The translations under genes and the position numbers were made by a program. 64,000 nucleotides of DNA from Hortaea werneckii (lineage: Eukaryota > Ascomycota > Dothideomycetes > Mycosphaerellales > Teratosphaeriaceae), in the NCBI GenBank assembly GCA_037044905.1, contig JBAOKB010000126.1, forward strand, positions 558,001-622,000. The letters are read 5' to 3'. Within the stretch, counting starts at the first letter, position 1, and each line of letters starts with the position of its first letter. Below are positions 55,586 to 64,000 of this stretch, one piece after another. A model generated the notes under the pieces. It searched no databases. It saw only the letters and a program-made list of their open reading frames with translations, and had not been told where the DNA came from.

Positions 55586-56599
55586 ATGGCCCACGCATCA
55601 TCAACCGCAGACTTGACCGTCCCGCGTCTCTTCGACTTCAAGGATCATGTCGTGCTCGTGACAGGCGGAGCCTCGGGTCTAGGAGAAATGGCCGCCCAGG
55701 CATTCGTCCAGAACGGAGCCAAAGTCATCATCGCATCGAGGAAGGAAGCCGAACTGAAGAAGACCGCAGATCGGCTTAACAAGCTCGGTCCGGGCTCATG
55801 CGATTATGCTGTGGCAGATCTGAAGGATAGAGCCGGCTGCGATAGTCTGTGTAAGCAGGTCAAGGCGAAGACTGACAGGTTGACGGTGTTGTTGAATAAC
55901 TCGGGAGCGACATGGTATGTTCTATCTGATCCCTCATCTCAGGCCGACCACTCGCATATCGGAGTTTGAAAGTGGCGTTCTGGGCTGAGCGGCTATTATA
56001 CCTCCCTCCTTAAGCTCCATAGGTGAATCTTGCTAACACGAATCAGGGGCGCCCCATACGACGACTTCCCCGAATCGGGATGGGACAAGATCATGGCGCT
56101 GAACGTCAAGTCCATGTACTACACCACCGTAGGCCTGGATGCACTCCTGAAGAAAGGCGCCACGGCCGACAACCCTAGCCGCGTAATCAACATTGCCTCG
56201 ATGGCCGGCCTCTCAACCGTCGACGTCACCTCAGGACCCGAAGGCGGTCTCTCTGCCCCAGGCTCGGGCGTCTTCAGCTACGGCCCAAGCAAAGCGGCAT
56301 GCATCCACCTGTCGAAGATCCAAGCCAGTAAGCTCATGAGCGACCACATCACCGTCAACTGCGTCTGCCCTGGTGTCTTCCCTTCCAAGATGACCGCTTT
56401 CGGGATGAGGGAGGCCATGGATACGCTTGTATCGGGTCAGCCTTCGGGGAGAGTTGGCAAGCCGGAGGATTTCGCTGGGTTGATCCTGTTTATTTCCAGC
56501 ATGGGCGCGGCGCATATGACGGGTAATGTCTTTGAGATTGATGGTGGGAGCACACGCAGCGGGTTCCGGTCGAAGAAGAAGAATGAGAGTCGATTGTAA
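55586..56599 (+). CDS. Short-chain dehydrogenase/reductase with C-terminal peroxisomal signal SRL
   Basis: NAD(P)-dependent oxidoreductase of about 293 residues, intact. The Rossmann motif HVVLVTGGASGLGEMAA (TGxxxGxG) is near residue 25, VLLNNSGATW gives the NNxG motif, INIASMAGLS carries the catalytic Ser, and FSYGPSKAACIHLS has YxxxK. A 132-nt intron (55915-56046, GTATGT...AATCAG) splits the Trp codon after NNSGAT. The closest layout is the fungal group related to RhlG/3-oxoacyl-ACP reductases. The protein ends KKKNESRL; SRL matches a type-1 peroxisomal targeting signal and is preceded by basic residues, which favours import. A role in peroxisomal fatty-acid or polyketide metabolism is inferred; the substrate is unknown. 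The start ATAAACATGGCC has an A at -3. Confidence 0.88.
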
Positions 56600-56787
56600 A
56601 TGGTATGTGTGGTGAAAATGGGTTAAATCAAAAAAGAAAGAAAGAAAACTTGAGAGATTCATGTATCGAATCCGGGTTGTGCCCAACTTCAACCTGCGCT
56701 TGAGCAACGGGCTCACGGAATCCTCAAAACGAACCAAAACTTTTCTCACATTCAAACAATGAGCTTTGCAAAAGAAAGAATCCCCTC

Positions 56788-57408
56788 CTACCTCACCTCC
56801 GCCCCATCCTCACACTCCCGCACCATCATAATCTCCCTATACCCCTCATCGCCCGGCATATCCTCCCTGCCCCTCTCCTCAAACCCAAACCGCGCATAAA
56901 GCTCCCACGCAAACATATTCGACTGCACGAACGTCGGCAGCCGACTCTGATCCGCAATCTCACACGCCCGCGTCAACAACTTGCCCCCGATCCTGTGCCC
57001 CTTCGCTCCGTGCTCCACCCCGAACAGCTCGATCATGTAGTGCCGCGTCCCGAACATGATCCGCTCGCGGTGCGCCGTCATGCCGTCGATCATGGGCCGG
57101 AAGGCTTCCTGGTCGTGGTCCGGCGTGAGCGCGTTCGCTGTCCAGCTGCCGGAGCCGTGTTCGGAGGGTTCCATCTGTTTCATGGTTAGGAGGCCCTTGA
57201 CGGTGGTTTCGCTGGAGGGGTCCACGACCACGAGTACCTTGCAGGCTGGGTTGGCGATCTGTTTCGCGAAGTTGGCTCGCCACCATTGCCGGATTAGGGG
57301 GGTGTCGGGGAAGACTTTGCGGATGTAGGGGTTTGTGGGGTGGAATGCGCGTGGGACGATGGTTTGGAGGGAATCCAGGTGAGGTTCTTGGGCTTCGATG
57401 ACGTTCAT
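56788..57408 (-). CDS. GNAT-family N-acetyltransferase
   Basis: Single-exon intact gene of 206 residues. It begins MNVIEAQEPHLDSLQTIVPRAFHPTNPYIR in the usual GNAT beta1-alpha1 pattern (shown here only as a description of the start). The beta strand KVLVVVDPSSETTVKGLLTM leads to a variable middle, then the acetyl-CoA region YMIELFGVEHGAKGHRIGGK with the loop GHRIGGKLL. Beta6-beta7 contain FVQSNMFAWELYARFGFEER, the usual alpha4/beta7 LYxxxGF motif. It is distinct from the broken GNAT at 4209-5000: different length, no acidic insertion and little sequence in common. The substrate is unknown; such stand-alone fungal GNATs often detoxify small amines or modify secondary metabolites. Its 3' end is 188 bp from the convergent SDR gene, which may be coincidence. 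Confidence 0.85.
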   Translation of the reverse strand: MNVIEAQEPHLDSLQTIVPRAFHPTNPYIRKVFPDTPLIRQWWRANFAKQIANPACKVLVVVDPSSETTVKGLLTMKQMEPSEHGSGSWTANALTPDHDQEAFRPMIDGMTAHRERIMFGTRHYMIELFGVEHGAKGHRIGGKLLTRACEIADQSRLPTFVQSNMFAWELYARFGFEERGREDMPGDEGYREIMMVRECEDGAEVR

Positions 57409-58059
57409 TTTTGTCTTTTATTTTTTTTTCTTTGGCTGGTGGAAGAGTGTCTTGTGGACTTGCTTCTTTCTTGATGTTAAGAGAATGTGTTGTAGGCCTT
57501 CTAAAAGATGTTGTACAATCTTCCTGAGGTCAGACGGCGAAGTGATCCAGAATAGAGCTGCCTTTACTCCGGGTTGTCACCTTAAACAATCAAAGTCAAT
57601 TGAATTCATTGAAATATACATTTAAATCATTGAAGACCGCACAGAAGAAATGACACGAATGAGTCAAACTGCGCCCTACTACAACCAAGTCTGGGTACTA
57701 CAGTACTGTGAGAGGGCCAAGCACGCCGCCTTGACGGCCGAGCTGGCCGACTCCACACTCGTGAACCTACTGCGATGAGTAAGCAAATGCTTTTGCCAAC
57801 CTTTAGCCTTCAATGTATAGATTGATTCAGATAAAAGCATATGCCTGCTCGTGAATGGCTTTGGAGATCATGCATAGGGTCGCCATCCTACCATCAGAAA
57901 GCGATAAAGGGAAGCCTCGCCATACACCGTCATATAAGTCGCTCAATCCGTTCCCACGTATGACAAACTAAACCCTCGAATTGACACTATCTATCATAAC
58001 CCAACGCAAAGACCCTGATCCAAAAAGAAATGCCACCCAAATGCTACAACACCCGTCAA
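57409..58059. other. Intergenic region between GNAT gene and amidohydrolase
   Basis: GNAT promoter and amidohydrolase 3' region. It contains the 10-bp palindrome ACAGTACTGT at 57700-57709, the same core as at 18197. No gene or RNA. Confidence 0.55.
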
Positions 58060-59057
58060 CTACCGTCTAGCATTAAACAACTCCTCAGCATTATGCACCA
58101 GGACCTTCTCCACGGGCACCCCTTCCGCTTCGATCCAATCCAACATCGCTTCCAAATACGGCTTGACATCCAACCCGTCGAACCGCGTATGCGGCCAATC
58201 AGTCGCAAACAAACACCGATCGGCTCGCAGTTTGAGCGTCTCCCGACAGAGACTCTCCACTACTGGATGTCGAGGGTCCTTGTCAAGACGGTAGGAGCCT
58301 GAGACTTTGACCCAGGTTTGCCCGGCTTGGAGGAGGCGTGTCAACGCCGTGAAGCCTGGCACGTCGAAGGCGGTCTTCGCTGATGAGAGTGAGGATGGTG
58401 AGGGGTGGCCGAAATGGTCGATGCATATCCTCACATTTCCTAGTTCGGACACGATTGTTTCGAGGAGCGGGACGTCCTCCAACGGGATATAGAGCTCGAG
58501 AACCCAGTCTAAATGGCGGATCGCGTCCGCATAAGCATGGAGGGTTGTCGAGAGGAACTCGGAGCTTAATTGCGCGCCGACGGATTTGAAGTTGAGCCGG
58601 ACGCCACGTGCTCCGAGTGCGTGCCACTTCTGCAACTGGGTCGATGTGGTTGATGCTGGGTCGAATTGGATCACAGCTCGGCCGTTTTCGAGCCCGAGCC
58701 GTTCAAGCCCGTCAAGCGTACAGCTGTTGTCGTTGCCGTAGATGCTTGGTTGGACGATGACCATCTTGCGGATCCCAAGCGGATGTAAGAAAGCAGTGGC
58801 GTCCTGGATAGTGTGTGGTGAAGCTTTATATTGAGCGTCTTGGAAAGTGGGAAGGCCGTCGGATCGACGACGTGCATGTGGGTGTCCCATGTACCCTTGG
58901 GAATCCTGGCAGCTAGCTGCCTGAGCTCTTTGGAGTGGCCGTTGGTATGAGAGGACATGCTCCGAGCAGCAGGAATTGGGAGTCCTCGCATGGTGGGCGC
59001 CGCCAGATGTGAGAGGAAGTGGGAACGAGAGAGTCTACAGATGTGAAAGGTCGCCAT
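58060..59057 (-). CDS. Amidohydrolase, 2-pyrone-4,6-dicarboxylate hydrolase-like (COG3618), one frame break
   Basis: TIM-barrel metal hydrolase of the group that includes LigI-type lactonases; it probably hydrolyses a lactone or lactone-like aromatic breakdown product. It starts at 59057 (MATFHICRLSRSHFLSHLA), possibly a mitochondrial-type presequence; MSSHTNGHSKELRQLAAR downstream is an alternative start. Metal motif 1 is GTWDTHMHVVDP. After a one-base loss near 58855 (AA where AAA is expected) the frame continues DAQYKASPHTIQDATAFLHP, then KMVIVQPSIYGNDNSCTLDG, GARGVRLNFKSVG, ICIDHFGHPSPSS, TWVKVSGSYRL and LFATDWPHTRFDG, all typical of the family, with the last carrying the barrel-end Asp. 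Corrected length is about 332 residues. The physiological substrate cannot be told; no other aromatic-catabolic gene is adjacent. Confidence 0.82.
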
Positions 59058-59704
59058 GGTGAAGAAGTGGGACGGTTGGTTGGTAGTCCAATATAACGAT
59101 GAGGTGGCCTACCTGCTGCTGTCTATCAATGCTGGCGATATCGGCCTAGGGAAGGAGTACGACCGTTGATCCTTGAGCTATTTTGCCGGGTACGGGATGA
59201 GTTGCCGGCCGACTGTTCCAGGTGGACTGTACGCGAGTCATGCATTCAATCTGTTATGCTTGTAAGGACGACATCTAAGCATGCGTGATACGAGATTGAT
59301 GTAGACGTTGTCAATATTGATACACCGAATAGCCAAGATATCTTACACAGAGCATGGCGGTCGACGATGGATGCATGGATGGGACCTCCAGGGCTGGATG
59401 ATCCCGTCGGGAAGTGTGGCTGATGCCTCAGGCGTACGTACGTGGCTGATCTGCTGCTGGGGAGTGACGACCTCCGACCCCACATTGCAGGTGGCTCGAT
59501 TGGCCGTCCCTGAGTGACCGGTAGGTTACGGTAAGCTGGAGGTGTCGCTCTATTATATCATTTCACACCCACCGCGCATATTCACCTGCAACTCTACACA
59601 GGTAGCTGCTGCTGCTACCTCAACCTCCCCGAATCCCCTGTGTCGATCCAGTCGACTGTTCGTGAGCTACAGCGCTGGGAGGCCGAACCGGAACAACAGG
59701 CAGC
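59058..59704. other. Divergent intergenic region, amidohydrolase and ARP2
   Basis: About 650 bp of promoter sequence for both genes. A short CGTACGTACG run lies near 59435. No other feature. Confidence 0.55.
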
Positions 59705-61004
59705 ATGGCGGAAGCACCCATTGGTATGTACCCGGTATATCGCACTTCGTCTTGCCCTCCCATGCTGATCGCCTATCTCCTACAGTCCTCGATGGAGGTA
59801 CCGGTTTCCTCAAGGCCGGATATGCAGGCCAGGTATGTCATCCACTCACCCAATGCGGGCCTGACTATTGCCTCCGCTCACCTCGTCTCGCCAGAACTTC
59901 CCCGACCACCAATACCCTTCCATCGTTGGCCGTCCTATCCTCCGTACCGAAGAGTCTCAATCCCTCGGAAATGACATCAAGCTCAAGGACATCATGTGCG
60001 GTGACGAGGCCGCCGCCGCCCGCTCTATGCTCCAGATCAGCTACCCGATGGAGAACGGCATTGTCAAGCGGTGGGAGGACATGCAGCACCTGTGGGACTA
60101 CACCTTCTTCGACAAGATGAACGTGAACCCGCAAGGCCGGAAGATCTTATTGACGGAGCCGCCTATGAACCCGCTGAAGAACCGGGAGCAGATGTGCGAG
60201 GTCATGTTCGAGCGGTATCAATTTGGGGGTGTCTATGTGGCTATCCAGGCCGTGCTGGCCCTATACGCGCAAGGTCTGAGCTCCGGTGTCGTCGTGGACT
60301 CAGGAGATGGTGTCACGCACATTGTCCCAGTATACGAAAGTACGGTTCTAAACCACCTCACGAGACGATTGGATGTGGCAGGCCGAGACGTCACACGGAA
60401 CCTCATCGGCCTTCTGCTCCGACGCGGATACGCTCTCAACAGGACAGCCGACTTCGAAACCGTGCGCGGCATCAAAGAGAAGCTCTGCTACGTCTCATAC
60501 GACCTCGCTCTCGACCAGCGACTGAGCGAGGACACGACCACCCTCGTCGAATCCTACACCCTCCCCGACGGCCGCGTCATCCGCGTCGGCAGCGAACGAT
60601 TCGAAGCGCCCGAATGCCTCTTCCAGCCGCACCTCGTCGACGTGGAACAGCCCGGCATCGCCGAATTCCTCTTCAACACCATCCAGGCCGCCGACGTCGA
60701 CATCCGCAGCTCCCTCTACCGCGCCATCGTGCTCTCAGGCGGCTCGAGCATGTACCCGGGCCTGCCGTCCCGGATGGAGAAGGAGATCAAGCAGCTCTGG
60801 CTGACCAAAGTCCTCGGCGGCAACCCCGAACGCCTCGGCAAGTTCAAGGTCCGGATAGAAGACCCCCCGCGCCGGAGACATATGGTCTTCCTCGGCGGCG
60901 CCGTGCTGGCGAATATCATGGCCGATAAGGAGAATATGTGGGTCACGAAGCAGGAGTGGGAGGAGCAAGGCGCGCGCGCGTTGGAGAAGCTCGGCGCGAG
61001 ATGA
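59705..61004 (+). CDS. ARP2: Actin-related protein 2 (Arp2/3 complex)
   Basis: Subunit of the Arp2/3 complex that nucleates branched actin at endocytic patches and growing tips. 391 residues, three exons, intact. Exon 1 is MAEAPIG; intron 1 (59724-59785) joins to VLDGGTGFLKAGYAGQ, and intron 2 (59833-59894) joins to NFPDHQYPSIVGRPILR. The actin-fold phosphate loops are seen: DGGTGFLKAGYA and VVVDSGDGVTHIVPVYE. Arp2-typical segments include LKDIMCGDEAAAARSMLQIS, WEDMQHLWDYTFFDKMNVNP, REQMCEVMFERYQFGGVYVA, LTRRLDVAGRDVTRNLIGLL and VLSGGSSMYPGLPSRMEKEI. The C-terminus is RALEKLGAR. The first coding exon is only seven codons, so the start rests on the intron model and the match of MxxxP(I/V)VLDGGTG to known Arp2 starts. 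Confidence 0.97.
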
Positions 61005-61571
61005 TTGAGGCTGTCGACATGGCAGAGTGGCAGAAAGCGTCGGCGTTTCGGAACGTGGTCCTAGACTTGATGCAAGGGGGGCCTGTAGATATCTATGGAA
61101 AATTAAAAAAAAAGATGATTATTTCCTGACCCTCTGGTTTGCATCGGATTGTGAGGGTTGTAGGTGTGTTCGCTACTGTCAATGCGGAGAGTCTGGCTGG
61201 CTTGGGGAGAGGTCAGTCGAGCTTCACCTGTACATCTATTCCATGTCAATGGCCAAGCAGCATTCGTATCGCCTTTCCAGATGCTGACACCTTAGGTGCG
61301 GATACAACGGTTCCAGTTGTCGGAAAGGGCTCCAGAGTCATGTGCCTGTTGCTTATGTGTCTAATACTTGAGCTGTCGAGACCATGATTGTGCCTGCCAA
61401 AATAATTTTAATTTAACGTTCTTCCGGGCGAATTTCATGGAATTCCGTGAAGTGAGGAAAGGCAATGACCAATGCCTGATACTGACTTTGAACAACCAAA
61501 CCGAAAAAAAAAAAAAAAAAAGCGGCAAATGAAAATGAAAGGAAATCACTTGATACACCTAACCAACGGCC
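61005..61571. other. Convergent intergenic region, ARP2 and dynactin p25
   Basis: 3' regions of both genes. A-runs lie near 61105 and 61505. No gene or RNA. Confidence 0.6.
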
Positions 61572-62459
61572 TCAAATCCCCCCCTCAACCCACTCCTCCC
61601 CCTCCCCCCCACCACTACCACCCATCTGCAACCCCCACCCTTCCCCGACCTCGCCCACAATCCTTGCCGGCCTGCCCGCCACCACCGACCCCGGCGGGAT
61701 CACCATATGCGGCGGCACGACGGTCCCCGGAAGGATCTTACACTGCTCCTTGATCACGCAGAAGGGGAGTAACACGCACCTGGCGCCGATGTGCACGTGC
61801 GACGAGATCGACGCCGCCGAGATGTGGCTCTCCGGCCCGATGAACACGTTGTCGCTTATGCGGAGAGGGTAGAAGGTCATTTGGCCCCGGCTGAGCCGCA
61901 TCGGTGGCCGGAGCGTGCAGTTGGTGGATATTACGCTGGCGCTGTGCGGGAGGGAAGGGGGAGGGAGGGGATGGTGTTAGCGGGGGTTTTTTCTTGTGTG
62001 GTTGAGGAGGGGAGAGGGGGATAGAGAGGGGAAAGGGGTGTTTGGGGACGGGACTAGAGCGGTAGAGAGGAAGTGAGACTTACCGTCCTACACTTATTGC
62101 CGTCTGGGTATCTTTCTCGCCTTCGGTGGCAGTCCGTTCGGATTTGCGGTAGAGGTCGCCCCGCAGACAGACGCCGGCCATGATGACGGATTTGCCGCCG
62201 AGCATGATGTTCTGTTTGCCTTCGATGTGCGAGCGGCGGGAGATTTTGTTTCCAGTGTCCTATTGGGTTTTGGTTCTTGATCAGTTGTTCCGTAGTCCAT
62301 GATACCGTTCTCCGTTTCTTGACATGCTGGCGTCTTTGGGTAGAAGATATTTTGGAGACTAATTGAAAGCAAGTAGAGTTGATCTCCCTTAGTACCTACC
62401 GTCTCGATGTACTCGGTTTTGGCTGAACGCCGGCTCACGGCACCTGGGCGGGATGACAT
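61572..62459 (-). CDS. DCTN5: Dynactin subunit p25 (DCTN5), left-handed beta-helix protein
   Basis: Pointed-end subunit of dynactin needed for dynein to move early endosomes along hyphae. About 201 residues, three exons, intact. Exon 1 is MSSRPGAVSRRSAKTEYIET; intron 1 (62260-62399) joins DTGNKISRRSHIEGKQNIML, and intron 2 (61942-62083) splits an Arg codon after TAISVG and joins ASVISTNCTLRPPMRLSRGQ. Hexapeptide-repeat turns run through the body: GGKSVIMAGVCLRGDL, FYPLRISDNVFIGPESHISA, SSHVHIGARCVLLPFCVIKE and GTVVPPHMVIPPGSVVAGRP. These match p25 (LGRQCVISRRCVIKDCCKIL-like pattern) rather than an acyltransferase. The C-terminus is Gly/Glu-rich. The symbol is the animal name; fungi use several. 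Confidence 0.92.
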
Positions 62460-62881
62460 TTTGCTATCCCATGGAATTTGTAAATCCTCCCCTTGTTCCA
62501 GAGTATAATAGGCGACTCTAGTGATGGATTGGGGTATAGAAAGTGTTTAGAGAACCGGCGGAACGCTCAAGTTGTTACAGGCATGCTTGGACGGATAGTT
62601 CCGGCGCTAGGGACAGGGATCTGTGTCTATACTACATAGTATGTAGCCATCACATCAACCACATGTCAACACGTTCCATCTAATAAGTCATCCCGTGCTT
62701 GTCCTAGACAACATGGTGTAGCTGACTTTGCGAGGCTCCATTGAATCATATACAATGGAATCACTTCGACACAATCCAAAATAAGCTACCGTCATTTGCC
62801 ACACCGCTTGGTGTTGACCGTTCTTCCCTAGAAAGATGCTACCACGAGCTATCTGGGCGCGTGAACGCGTCGTTCAGCAGA
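62460..62881. other. Divergent intergenic region, dynactin p25 and PI-PLC-like gene
   Basis: Short promoter region. The PLC frame remains open upstream of its first ATG for some codons, so its 5' end could extend into this region through an unseen exon. Confidence 0.5.
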
Positions 62882-64000
62882 ATGGTCAAAGTGATATCCC
62901 AAAGATGTCGAAGGGCAATATGGCACCTTTCCAGCAAGGTGGATCATCAGCTGCAACCGTCTCCCAAAGCTGGCGGCTTGGAACACGAAGGCGAGAACTG
63001 GATGGCTTTCGCCGCCGATGAAACGCTTGTATCTGCCTTGACACTTCCAGGAACTCATGATAGTGCAGCGTGTAAGATCTCATGGCCTTTTGTCCAAACC
63101 CAAGGGATGGACATTCGAAATCAGCTCAACGCCGGCATTCGTTATTTTGATCTTCGCTGTGGAGTTCGAAACGACATTGTCGAGATGGTTCATGGACCGA
63201 GTTTCCTAGGCATCACACTCAGCACGGTATTAGACGTCATATATACATGGCTAGAATCCCATACGACTGAAGCCCTTGTGCTTCAGATCAAGCAAGATCG
63301 AAAATCTGAACGGTCCAGGATTTCCTTTGCTGTTGCCGTCGGGAACCTCGTAACGTCAACACCGGAGCATTGGCGTACGGGAGATACTACGCCAGCCCTT
63401 GGAGAATTGAGAGGCAGGATTCAATTGCTACGTCGCTTTCTCAACCCAAAGCCGCATGCTTTCGGCATCGACGTCATGCGATGGCCGGACAACCCACCAC
63501 GACCCTTCACCATCCACACATGGCATGAGTTCAATATTACGATCCAGGATCATTACACCTCCTCACGCCCAAAATCACTATCTGCCCTTGTCCGTATGAA
63601 AGGGGGCGATGTGGTTGATCTTCTGAACCGCGCCGCCGCCGACCAGGACGAGGGAAACTGGTACATCAACTTCTCTAGCGCATACGAGTTCAACTTCTAT
63701 CATCAGCTGACCCCCAAACAAATCTCGGTGGGAGGTTACTCGGGCTTTCGATGGGAAGAGGGTATGAATATCAGATTACGTAACTTCCTTGCGACACGCC
63801 CCGGTCGTCAGCGTTTCGGGATCGTGGCCATGGATTTTCCGGAAGGTGGTGCCGAAGACCTCATCCTCACATTGATTCAATCTAATTTCGAGTCACAACC
63901 TCCGCGGCGTACCTGGTTACAACTCGTTCTCGAAAGTCTGCTTTGGGCTTTTGCTGTCTTTCTTTTGATCATGGCTGCCACGCCAGTGACACCGGGCAGG
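62882..64000 (+). CDS. PI-PLC X-domain protein with membrane segment (cut by window edge)
   Basis: Phosphatidylinositol-specific phospholipase C X-domain protein of the small bacterial-like type. The frame from ATG at 62882 (MVKVISQRCRRAIWHL) is open to the window end, at least 373 residues. Catalytic landmarks are LTLPGTHDSAACK (His59, Asp60), QLNAGIRYFDLRCG (Arg92) and IVEMVHGPSFLGI (His104), the pair of His residues used in general base/acid catalysis. Later segments are LVLQIKQDRK, LGELRGRIQLLRRF and GIVAMDFPEG, also usual for the family. Near the edge there is a hydrophobic helix (LVLESLLWAFAVFLLIMAA), suggesting membrane anchoring through the C-terminus. No Y domain, EF hand or C2 domain is seen, unlike canonical eukaryotic PLC. 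The start is the first ATG in the frame and is moderately sure. Confidence 0.82.
   Translation, partial: MVKVISQRCRRAIWHLSSKVDHQLQPSPKAGGLEHEGENWMAFAADETLVSALTLPGTHDSAACKISWPFVQTQGMDIRNQLNAGIRYFDLRCGVRNDIVEMVHGPSFLGITLSTVLDVIYTWLESHTTEALVLQIKQDRKSERSRISFAVAVGNLVTSTPEHWRTGDTTPALGELRGRIQLLRRFLNPKPHAFGIDVMRWPDNPPRPFTIHTWHEFNITIQDHYTSSRPKSLSALVRMKGGDVVDLLNRAAADQDEGNWYINFSSAYEFNFYHQLTPKQISVGGYSGFRWEEGMNIRLRNFLATRPGRQRFGIVAMDFPEGGAEDLILTLIQSNFESQPPRRTWLQLVLESLLWAFAVFLLIMAATPVTPGR

Noticed and set aside
53378..59057. Secondary-metabolite cluster (glycosyltransferase, SDR, GNAT, amidohydrolase)
   Set aside because: No polyketide synthase, peptide synthetase, terpene cyclase, transporter or cluster regulator is present, and the genes sit among housekeeping genes in mixed orientation.
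60071..60928. 285-residue plus-strand frame
   Set aside because: A second frame inside ARP2, rich in Arg/Pro/His as expected of a shadow.

Overview
The window is nuclear DNA of a filamentous ascomycete (Pezizomycotina). The evidence is short spliceosomal introns (mostly 55-150 nt, GTAAGT-like donors and CAG/TAG acceptors), a near-complete FacB/Cat8 zinc-cluster activator, a Ste2-type pheromone receptor, a CFEM protein, a GH72 glucanosyltransferase, dynactin p25 and an intron-bearing tRNA-Leu. The protein repertoire points to Dothideomycetes, possibly Mycosphaerellales; that placement is an inference. Genes are dense, on both strands, and separated by 0.2-1.9 kb.

Layout: a truncated STE2 (minus) at the left edge; an FHA/BRCT-like nuclear protein; a GNAT enzyme; a secreted intradiol dioxygenase-like protein; mitochondrial cysteine desulfurase NFS1; a Cys-rich orphan; a GPI-type GH72 enzyme; a LITAF-like protein; a membrane pepsin-like protein with a degenerate active site; a SET protein; an F-box protein with a Ser-rich minisatellite tail; an Smr protein ending in a CaaX box; a decayed AT-richer orphan membrane gene (24.8-27.5 kb); a PP2A activator; a small secreted protein; a CsbD-like stress protein; facB/CAT8; a ribosomal-lysine-methyltransferase-like SET protein; CDC14; a secreted type-B carboxylesterase; tRNA-Leu(UAA); transketolase; a CFEM transmembrane protein; a GT31-like glycosyltransferase; a short-chain dehydrogenase with a peroxisomal signal; a second GNAT; an amidohydrolase; ARP2; dynactin p25; and a PI-PLC X-domain protein running off the right edge.

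There is no biosynthetic gene cluster, virus or intact transposon. Most genes are unrelated housekeeping genes (central carbon metabolism, cytoskeleton, cell cycle, cell wall, Fe-S assembly). The unusual part is the 24.8-27.5 kb island, where a long unrecognised frame is interrupted by stop codons.

A window-wide caution: about 30 single-base frame breaks fall inside otherwise well conserved genes, including essential ones such as NFS1 and CDC14. Most lie in or beside short homopolymers and most look like a missing base. They look more like residual assembly indels than real gene decay. Broken genes are therefore annotated across the breaks as CDS, and only the stop-riddled island is called a pseudogene.
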